Assembly: GCA_964588795.1 (NCBI GenBank)
Contig: CAZPQN010000059.1
Span: 1 to 5,535 of the forward strand
Reading direction: 5' to 3'
DNA from: CAZPQN01 sp964588795
Lineage (GTDB): Bacteria; Fidelibacterota; UBA2242
DNA length: 5,535 bases
The notes beneath the pieces are model-generated. The model did not search any database. It was given only the letters and a program-made list of their open reading frames with translations, and was not told where the DNA came from. The translations under genes and the position numbers were made by a program. Shown here one piece after another: positions 1 to 4,731 of this stretch (position 1 is the first letter of the stretch; the number at the start of each line of letters is the position of its first letter).

Positions 1-2
1 GA

Positions 3-632
3 CGCTTTTTAAATTCAAGTCCGCATCCAAACAGCATTCCCGATTCACCCGCCCGGAATCTGGATCGCAATTCCGTTGGTTATGAGATAAATCCTGAATT
101 TTTACCGGTTATCAGGGCTAAATTGAATGTCGGGCAAACCGATTTAGCGGGAACGGAATATCATTTTCTCAAGGATGAATTTAAAACCAGTTTTCCGGAT
201 GGGATCGATAAACTGCCGTATATATTTAAAGACCCGCATAAACTTGATAAAAAGATCGATCCCCGGAAAATGCAATTTGGTTCACGGATTGATGCCAAAG
301 TCAGCCAAAGAGAAGAATATTTTACGGTCAAATCTGTAATCAGCCCTGAACTTGTTCGGCTTAATAACGATCTGGTTATTCGGCTAATCGGAGTGAAGGA
401 AAATCCGTCTCTCAACGGTCAGGCGGTCAAATATCTTACCGGGAAGACCAAGGGACATAAGGTGTTCTTGAAATTCGATAATCTGAAGTATGACGAAAAC
501 AATCATCTTTTAGGTTATCTGTACCTGAAAAATAAGACTTTCCTTAATGCGCACCTGATCAAGGAAGGACTGGTGGAGGTGGATACTTCCCTGGATTTTA
601 AATATAAAAGTAAGTTTGTCAATCAGAAGTGA
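3..632 (+). CDS. DNA methyltransferase C-terminal part fused to SNase-like domain (5' partial)
   Basis: The frame is open to the left edge, so the true start lies outside; a TTG at 123 is an internal codon, not a start. Numbering from base 3 (209 residues), residues 17-41 (ARNLDRNSVGYEIN, then PEFLPVIRAKL) match the stretch that follows motif I (FxGxGTT) in beta-class N4-cytosine/N6-adenine DNA methyltransferases, where an Asn-Pro-Glu segment ends the SAM-binding strand. Residues 68-90 form a linker (LPYIFKDPHKLDKKIDP). Residues about 106-194 fold like staphylococcal nuclease: VKSVISPELVRL, VIRLIGV, HLLGYLYL, LNAHLIKEGLVEVD. Of the nuclease catalytic set only the Arg35 equivalent (R127) is kept; Asp21 is Glu, and Asp40, Glu43 and Arg87 positions are Lys, Pro and His, so cleavage is unlikely. 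The likely role is DNA modification with an accessory binding domain. Motif I itself is not recognisable at the left edge, so decay or sequence error is possible. Confidence 0.65.
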   Translation, partial: RFLNSSPHPNSIPDSPARNLDRNSVGYEINPEFLPVIRAKLNVGQTDLAGTEYHFLKDEFKTSFPDGIDKLPYIFKDPHKLDKKIDPRKMQFGSRIDAKVSQREEYFTVKSVISPELVRLNNDLVIRLIGVKENPSLNGQAVKYLTGKTKGHKVFLKFDNLKYDENNHLLGYLYLKNKTFLNAHLIKEGLVEVDTSLDFKYKSKFVNQK

Positions 633-677
633 TAATATCAGCTCCTCAGACCTGGCACACAATCCAATCCTTCAGAA

Positions 678-699
678 GGTCGGTTCAAGTAACTCGACC
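678..699. repeat. Imperfect inverted repeat, convergent intergenic region
   Basis: GGTCGGTT (678-685) and AACTCGACC (691-699) can pair as eight base pairs with one bulged T around a five-base loop. No T-tract follows on either side, so this is weak as a terminator. Together with the stronger palindrome at 741-764 it is the only structure seen in the 146-base gap between the methyltransferase and radical SAM genes. Confidence 0.3.
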
Positions 700-740
700 G
701 CAATGAAAAAACTCACCGGGCCTTTTTAAATCTTCAGCCA

Positions 741-780
741 CCGTCAGGTTTAAGAACCTGACGGAACATATATTGTTTTT
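741..780 (+). terminator. Perfect palindrome, possible terminator between convergent genes
   Basis: CCGTCAGGTT (741-750), loop TAAG, AACCTGACGG (755-764) is a perfect 10-bp hairpin. It lies between two convergent genes, 14 bases beyond the radical SAM stop on the minus strand and 108 bases beyond the methyltransferase stop on the plus strand. A run of five T at 776-780 follows on the plus strand, but only after an 11-base gap, and the minus strand has no T-tract. It may therefore be a weak or factor-assisted terminator, or a dispersed palindromic repeat. Confidence 0.45.
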
Positions 781-2257
781 ATATCGCTCGGACCACTTTG
801 CGGAAATGATAACCGTAGATTGCCATGGTGATCGCCATCGGGAATTTGCGTGGTGAACGGAACAATGTTGAGAAAAACAGTTTCCAGTAATAACGCCGCG
901 CGCTGTCGATAATTCCCAGGCGCCAGATAGATTTGAAAAGCGCCCCGATGTCATTGGGAGTTAGCGCAGAGCCGTTATTTTGCGGCAGTCGATAATCTTG
1001 CAGAAAGGTTTTCACCCGCCGGTAATAATTGGACGGGGCATAGATAAAGCGCAACAGGGCGATATAGCCGTTCATCAGCAGTTTGTAGTTCATCTTCGGC
1101 ACGAAATTGATGCTGGCGTCGACATTATTCCCGGCGAAGAGATTCAGCAGGCGCTTTTCATCTTTGAGGCGGTCGTACAGCCGACTGCCGGTTGGGGCGT
1201 TCAGCAGGCCGACCATGGCGGTCACGACGCCGCTTTGCTGGATGAGATTGATCTGGGCTTCGAAAATATCCGGCTCGTCATTGTCAAATCCGACGATGAA
1301 GCCGCCCGAAACGCGCAGGCCGTTACGATGCAACTGCCGGATCGAAGCCGCAATGTCGCGCCCGACGTTCTGGTATTTGCCGCACTCGGTCAGGCTGGCT
1401 TTATTGGGGGTTTCGATGCCGATGAAGATATGCTGGAAACCGGCCATCACCATCAGGTCGATCAGTTCATTATCGTCGCAGATGTTGATCGAGGTTTCCG
1501 TGCCGTAGGTAAATGGGTAATTATGTTCATCGGCCCAGGCGATCATAGCGGGCAGGATGTCCTGTTTCAGTTTTTGCCGGTTGCCGATGAAATTGTCATC
1601 CACGACGAATACGCTGCCGCGCCAGCCTGACTCGTAAAGCGATTGCAATTCGGCGAGGAATTGGGCGCGGCTTTTGGTGCGCGGATGGCGGCCGTTCAGG
1701 GCGCTAATGCTGCAAAATTCGCAATTAAACGGACAGCCGCGCGAATACTGAATGTCCATCGCGGCATATTTGCTCTGGTCGAGCAAATCCCAGCGCGGAA
1801 TAGGCGCCAGGGCAATGTCCGGGAATTCCGCCGTCCGGTAAATCGGTTGCGGATGACCTTCGGCTAAGTCTTTCAGAAAAAGCGGCATGGTGATTTCGGC
1901 CTCGTTCAGGATAAAATGATCCACACCGAGGATGTGTTCGTGCTCCATAGTGACCATCGAACCGCCTGCCACGACTTTGACATTTAGTTCATTACAGCGC
2001 CGAACGACTTTCCGGAACGAATCCATGTGGATATTCATGCCGCTGAGGAATACGAAATCGGCCCATTTAATTTCGCGGTCTTTGAGATTGGTGACATTAA
2101 GGTCAATCAGGCGAATGTCCCAGTCGGCCGGCAGAAGCCCGGCGACCGTTATCAAGCCCAGCGGAATTTCGGAACTCTTTTTCGATATAAAACGCACGGC
2201 ATTTTTGAAACTCCAGAATGTCTCGGGCGTCTGTGGATAAACCATTAATACTTTCAT
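779..2257 (-). CDS. B12-binding domain radical SAM protein, DUF4070/HpnP-like
   Basis: A 492-residue predicted cytoplasmic enzyme. Residues 1-135 form a Rossmann-type cobalamin-binding domain (MKVLMVYPQTPETFWSFK, then EIPLGLITVAGLLP and IDLNVTNL), without the DxHxxG motif, so cobalamin would bind without a protein His ligand. The radical SAM cluster motif is CPFNCEFC, C175-x3-C179-x2-C182, which binds a [4Fe-4S] cluster and SAM; later strands include VVDDNFIG (218-225), FIGIETP (278-284) and GGFIVGFD (318-325). The C-terminal third (about 330-470) fits the DUF4070 region. The N-terminal pattern (YP, FWSFK, ISKK, PLGL) resembles the hopanoid C2-methylase HpnP group, but this superfamily also methylates or rearranges many other substrates and no hopanoid gene is nearby, so the substrate is unknown. 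Start: ATG at 2257 has GGAG six bases upstream; an in-frame TTG 39 bases earlier has no such site. It is divergent from the two-component operon. Confidence 0.88.
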   Translation of the reverse strand: MKVLMVYPQTPETFWSFKNAVRFISKKSSEIPLGLITVAGLLPADWDIRLIDLNVTNLKDREIKWADFVFLSGMNIHMDSFRKVVRRCNELNVKVVAGGSMVTMEHEHILGVDHFILNEAEITMPLFLKDLAEGHPQPIYRTAEFPDIALAPIPRWDLLDQSKYAAMDIQYSRGCPFNCEFCSISALNGRHPRTKSRAQFLAELQSLYESGWRGSVFVVDDNFIGNRQKLKQDILPAMIAWADEHNYPFTYGTETSINICDDNELIDLMVMAGFQHIFIGIETPNKASLTECGKYQNVGRDIAASIRQLHRNGLRVSGGFIVGFDNDEPDIFEAQINLIQQSGVVTAMVGLLNAPTGSRLYDRLKDEKRLLNLFAGNNVDASINFVPKMNYKLLMNGYIALLRFIYAPSNYYRRVKTFLQDYRLPQNNGSALTPNDIGALFKSIWRLGIIDSARRYYWKLFFSTLFRSPRKFPMAITMAIYGYHFRKVVRAI

Positions 2258-2263
2258 AAAAAT

Positions 2264-2267
2264 CTCC
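2264..2267 (-). promoter_or_regulatory. Shine-Dalgarno site fixing the radical SAM start
   Basis: On the minus strand GGAG is followed by six bases (ATTTTT) and the ATG at 2257. This places the start at MKVLMVYP, which matches the usual N-terminus of cobalamin-binding radical SAM proteins, and excludes the 13-residue extension from the upstream TTG. Confidence 0.8.
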
Positions 2268-2310
2268 ATTATTGGGTGATTATTTCTTAATTTCAATCCG
2301 GCAAAAGTAT

Positions 2311-2338
2311 TTGAATTCTCTCGGCCTTTGCCTATAAT
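2311..2338 (+). promoter_or_regulatory. Sigma-70 type promoter for the histidine kinase operon
   Basis: The -35 box TTGAAT (2311-2316), a 16-base spacer and a perfect -10 box TATAAT (2333-2338) predict transcription starting near 2345, giving a leader of about 60 bases before the kinase ATG at 2408. This is the best promoter match in the divergent intergenic region. No equally good promoter was seen for the radical SAM gene on the other strand. Confidence 0.65.
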
Positions 2339-2366
2339 TAGTTTATGAAAAATGTCGATGCAGTAC

Positions 2367-2384
2367 TGTAAAACTAATGTAAAA
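2367..2384 (+). promoter_or_regulatory. Direct repeat TGTAAAA-N4-TGTAAAA, candidate response-regulator box
   Basis: TGTAAAA occurs at 2367-2373 and again at 2378-2384, seven identical bases separated by four, giving an 11-base period. That geometry is the one used by PhoB/OmpR-family regulators, which bind as head-to-tail dimers, and such a regulator is encoded 1 kb downstream in the same operon. It lies after the predicted transcription start, so binding would suggest autorepression. The role is inferred from spacing only. Confidence 0.35.
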
Positions 2385-2407
2385 GATGCCTGCAGAACGT
2401 CATTTAT

Positions 2408-3397
2408 ATGTCTAAGAAATATTCGTCAGCCGGTTATATTGCCATTTTTGTAATTGTCCAGGTGGTCTGGCTGGCGGTTATGGGGCTCTGGATTGCCCGT
2501 TACGCGGTCAGTCACGTTATCTACAAGGAAATCGGGCAGCGCTATGCGATCCGTATCAATTCCGGGGCCGATGTCGCCATGCTGGTGGTCGGACTGGTTT
2601 TAATTGCGGCCGGCATCGCCGGAATCTCGATCCTGTTCCGCCGCCTGAATCAGCAATTTCACCAAACCCGCCTCTATGATAATTTCATTGCCAGCGTGAC
2701 GCATGAACTGAAAACGCCGCTGGCGGCCATCCGGCTTTACCTTGATACAATCGGGCGCTATGCGGACATCAGCGCGGAACAGCGTCATGAATTCCTGGAG
2801 CAGATGCAGCGTGAAACCGGCAGGCTGGAGCATACCATCGGAGCCATTCTGGAAGTCGGGCGGATAGAGAGCGGCTATGCCCGTTATCAATGTACGATCC
2901 TGGAAGCCGGCCCAACCATAAAATCAATCCTGATGGAATTGGCCGGGCAGTTCACGTTGTCCCCGGAGCATATTTCGATAAGCGGCGCTTTGCAGGCCCA
3001 AATCGTATTCAATCCCAACGCCCTGCGGGGTGTCTTTGAAAATCTGTTTGAAAACTCGCGGAAATATTCCCGTAACGCCCTGCGTTTGGAAGTTACCCTG
3101 GCAGAAACCCAAGACGAAATCCTGATTAACTTCCGTGACTATGGAGTCGGGGTGCCGCGCAAACAGTTGAAGAAGATATTTAAAAAATTCCACCGCATTG
3201 CAGATCCGCAGAATCCCAGCGTAAAGGGCACCGGTCTCGGGCTTTTCCTGGTTCGCGGCATCCTGCACTACCACGGCGGGCGTATTCAGGCTGAATTACC
3301 GAAAGAGGGCGGGGGCTTAATTATGCGGATTACCCTGCCGGTCTATACGCCGAAACGTCAGCGCTTTTTCGATAAACTGCTGGAGGGACGCCGATGA
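2408..3397 (+). CDS. Sensor histidine kinase, two-TM, no HAMP
   Basis: A 329-residue membrane kinase that would autophosphorylate on His and pass phosphate to the regulator encoded next. Two hydrophobic segments (about 9-32 and 54-76) bracket a periplasmic loop of only about 20 residues. A linker of about 20 residues leads straight to the dimerisation/H-box FIASVTHELKTPLAAIRL, phospho-acceptor H99. The ATPase domain has the N box (FENLFENSRKY, N212 and N216), G1 (RDYGVGVP, 243-250), F box (IFKKFHRI, 257-264) and G2 (KGTGLGLFL, 273-281), so it appears active. No HAMP, PAS or large sensor domain is visible. Its stop overlaps the regulator start as ATGA. The ATG at 2408 has a poor Shine-Dalgarno site, which may keep kinase levels below those of the regulator. 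The stimulus is unknown. Confidence 0.93.
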   Translation: MSKKYSSAGYIAIFVIVQVVWLAVMGLWIARYAVSHVIYKEIGQRYAIRINSGADVAMLVVGLVLIAAGIAGISILFRRLNQQFHQTRLYDNFIASVTHELKTPLAAIRLYLDTIGRYADISAEQRHEFLEQMQRETGRLEHTIGAILEVGRIESGYARYQCTILEAGPTIKSILMELAGQFTLSPEHISISGALQAQIVFNPNALRGVFENLFENSRKYSRNALRLEVTLAETQDEILINFRDYGVGVPRKQLKKIFKKFHRIADPQNPSVKGTGLGLFLVRGILHYHGGRIQAELPKEGGGLIMRITLPVYTPKRQRFFDKLLEGRR

Positions 3398-4107
3398 ATG
3401 CTCCGATACGGATTCTGATGGTCGAGGACGAAGCCAGCCTGGGCGAGGGCATTCGCTTCAACTTGATCAAAAACGGCTACTCGGTCGAATGGGTGCAGGA
3501 CGGCCAGGCCGCTCTGGAAACCTACCACGAATCCAAATTCGACCTGGTACTGCTGGACATTATGCTGCCTTATGTCGATGGATTCGAGGTCGCGCGCCAG
3601 ATTCGGACCAGTTCGCCCCAGATGCCAATCCTGATGCTGACCGCCCGCACTTCGGTTGATGACCGGGTGCATGGCCTGGAAGCAGGCGCCGATGATTATC
3701 TCACCAAACCATTTTACCTCGAAGAACTGCTGGCGCGTATTAAAGCCATGCTGCGGCGTTGCGAATGGTATCGCCAGACGCCGCCGGCCAGCGACCTGTA
3801 CCGTTTCGGTGAAAACGAGGTCAGTTTTAACGATTTCAGATGCCTGGCTGCCGGACGTGAATTTGTTCTGACCCAGCGTGAAGCCATTCTGTTGAAATAT
3901 TTAGTCGCGAACCCAAACCGGATTATTTCGCGGCAGGAACTGCTCGAGAATGTCTGGAACACGAGCGGCGAAATCGAAACGCGTACGGTCGATATTTTCA
4001 TTGCGCGTCTGCGGAAATATTTCGAGCCGAATCCTAAAAAGCCGGTCTACATCAAGAGTGTCCGAAGCGCTGGGTATATGTTCAGTAGTGCGGAATTGAA
4101 TCATTGA
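3394..4107 (+). CDS. OmpR/PhoB-family response regulator
   Basis: A 237-residue transcription factor, the normal family length. The receiver domain (about 6-121) has the acidic pair E11/D12, phospho-acceptor D55 (LVLLDIMLP), the switch Thr T83 (LTA) and K105 (LTKPF), so it should be phosphorylated by the adjacent kinase. The winged-helix DNA-binding domain (about 136-231) carries LTQREAILLKYL, ISRQELLENVW, the recognition-helix segment RTVDIFIARLRKYFE and the wing SVRSAGYMF. The start is set by the ATGA overlap with the kinase and GGAGGG at 3382-3387, a strong site. Translational coupling with the kinase is likely. Targets are not known; a PhoB-like direct repeat upstream of the operon makes autoregulation plausible. 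Confidence 0.95.
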   Translation: MNAPIRILMVEDEASLGEGIRFNLIKNGYSVEWVQDGQAALETYHESKFDLVLLDIMLPYVDGFEVARQIRTSSPQMPILMLTARTSVDDRVHGLEAGADDYLTKPFYLEELLARIKAMLRRCEWYRQTPPASDLYRFGENEVSFNDFRCLAAGREFVLTQREAILLKYLVANPNRIISRQELLENVWNTSGEIETRTVDIFIARLRKYFEPNPKKPVYIKSVRSAGYMFSSAELNH

Positions 4108-4151
4108 CCGCATATGAAAAAAAAATCACGAATATATTTTCTTCTGATTCG

Positions 4152-4181
4152 AGATTGTGAATCTTAAAAATGTCATATAAT
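4152..4181 (+). promoter_or_regulatory. Possible cupin promoter with small palindrome
   Basis: TATAAT (4176-4181) is preceded by TTGTGA (4155-4160) at a 15-base spacing, and the palindrome AGATT-GTG-AATCT (4152-4164) overlaps the -35 region, as an operator might. Against it: the spacer is short, and transcription would begin about nine bases before the cupin ATG, cutting into its Shine-Dalgarno site. Read-through from the regulator gene is an alternative. Confidence 0.25.
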
Positions 4182-4183
4182 CG

Positions 4184-4190
4184 AAAGGAG
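4184..4190 (+). promoter_or_regulatory. Shine-Dalgarno site fixing the cupin start
   Basis: AAAGGAG ends six bases before the ATG at 4197. An in-frame ATG at 4170 would add nine residues but has no ribosome-binding site and would place this site inside the coding sequence, so 4197 is preferred. Confidence 0.8.
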
Positions 4191-4196
4191 CACAAT

Positions 4197-4538
4197 ATGT
4201 CTGTTGAAGAATTTTTCCCGGACGTGATTACCAGTTTGCCGGCAGCGGATATTCCGATTGACGGTTTAAGTTCATACCTGGTGCAGGGCGACAACCGCCA
4301 GGTCATTTTCATGAGTTTCGAAAAGGATACCGTGGTTGCAGAACATTCACATGCCGCGCAATGGTGCGTTGTATTGGACGGCCGGATCGAACTGACGATC
4401 GCCGGGCGGAAGAGAATCTACCGGAAAGGCGAAATCTATTATATACCGGCCGGTGTCCTGCACGGAGCCCGTATTTTTGCCGGTTACAAAGACGTTACCC
4501 TTTTCGGGCAGAAGGACCGCTATCAAGCGCGGGTATGA
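4197..4538 (+). CDS. Small single-domain cupin protein
   Basis: A 113-residue soluble protein with one cupin barrel. Motif 1 is EHSHAAQWCVVLDG (49-62) with likely metal ligands H50 and H52, with Gln (Q55) near the position where the classic motif has Glu. Motif 2 is GEIYYIPAGVLH (78-89) with ligand H89. The pattern ends in FGQKDRYQ, typical of short uncharacterised cupins that close with a DRY segment. Such proteins may bind a metal and a small ligand or act as isomerases or oxygenases; the function cannot be told from sequence. It lies 89 bases after the regulator on the same strand, so it may be the third gene of that operon or have its own promoter. No signal peptide is seen. Confidence 0.88.
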   Translation: MSVEEFFPDVITSLPAADIPIDGLSSYLVQGDNRQVIFMSFEKDTVVAEHSHAAQWCVVLDGRIELTIAGRKRIYRKGEIYYIPAGVLHGARIFAGYKDVTLFGQKDRYQARV

Positions 4539-4558
4539 TTCTGCACTGAACTAAAGGA

Positions 4559-4587
4559 TTGACAATTTTCCGGATAATTTGTACTAT
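4559..4587 (+). promoter_or_regulatory. Sigma-70-like promoter facing a gene-free region
   Basis: A perfect -35 TTGACA (4559-4564), 17-base spacer and TACTAT (4582-4587, four of six to consensus). Transcription would begin near 4594 and run through the palindromic region and then antisense to the barrel/thioesterase frame. No plus-strand gene follows, so it may serve a small RNA or be fortuitous. Confidence 0.35.
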
Positions 4588-4642
4588 CAATTCGCAAGAT
4601 TGATGGGTTTTAGAAAACCGAGGTAAAAAGGAGAGGAGAAGC

Positions 4643-4676
4643 CTATTGCCACGAATTTTAACTCGTGGGTAAATAG
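4643..4676. repeat. Imperfect palindrome, REP-like element candidate
   Basis: CTATT (4643-4647) and CCACGA (4649-4654) pair with TCGTGG (4663-4668) and AATAG (4672-4676), leaving an eight-base loop and a small internal loop (G against GTA). This gives 11 base pairs in two stems. From memory, palindromes of the CCACGAATTTTAACTCGTGG kind are common as dispersed extragenic repeats in environmental bacterial genomes, sometimes with IS200-like REP transposases. Whether it is repeated in this genome cannot be seen from one window. Confidence 0.5.
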
Positions 4677-4731
4677 AGCGTCGTATAATGGGGTTCAGCC
4701 CAAATAAATTTGACATACGAACGGCAATCGT

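Larger units (their letters stand above)
4539..4731. other. Gene-free region with palindromes
   Basis: 193 bases between the cupin stop and the end of the convergent barrel/thioesterase frame. It holds a TTGACA promoter-like site (4559-4587), a short hairpin GGTTTTAGAAAACC (4606-4619), a purine-rich AGGAGAGGAG tract (4629-4638) not followed by a usable reading frame, the larger palindrome at 4643-4676, and GGGGTTCAGCCC (4690-4701), which can form a small hairpin. A 73-codon minus-strand frame crosses it but reads through these palindromes and into the cupin, so it is not called. No clear terminator with a T-tract was found for either flanking gene. Confidence 0.5.

Noticed and set aside
980..1630. 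216-codon plus-strand open frame inside the radical SAM gene
   Set aside because: It lies fully antisense to a gene with clear cobalamin and CxxxCxxC motifs, and its translation shows no recognisable domain; it is a shadow frame.
2268..2296. Minus-strand promoter TTGAAA-17-AATAAT for the radical SAM gene
   Set aside because: Transcription would begin inside the Shine-Dalgarno region, leaving no usable leader; the match is probably due to the AT-rich sequence.
2345..2371. Eight-codon leader frame (ATG at 2345 to TAA) ahead of the kinase
   Set aside because: It starts at the predicted transcription start, has no ribosome-binding site and shows no attenuator-like codon run.
2924..3274. 116-codon minus-strand frame inside the kinase gene
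   Set aside because: Antisense to the ATPase domain with its N, G1, F and G2 boxes; no independent support.
4690..4701. GGTTCA resembling a tRNA T-arm
   Set aside because: It does not fit the GTTCRANYC loop and no acceptor, D or anticodon stems could be built around it.
4495..4716. 73-codon minus-strand open frame
   Set aside because: It overlaps the cupin 3' end, reads through the palindromes, and its peptide resembles the spurious translations that palindromic repeats produce; no Shine-Dalgarno site was seen.
4594..4731. Riboswitch
   Set aside because: No conserved core of the cobalamin, TPP, SAM, c-di-GMP, preQ1, fluoride or guanidine classes was recognised, and no gene follows on the plus strand.
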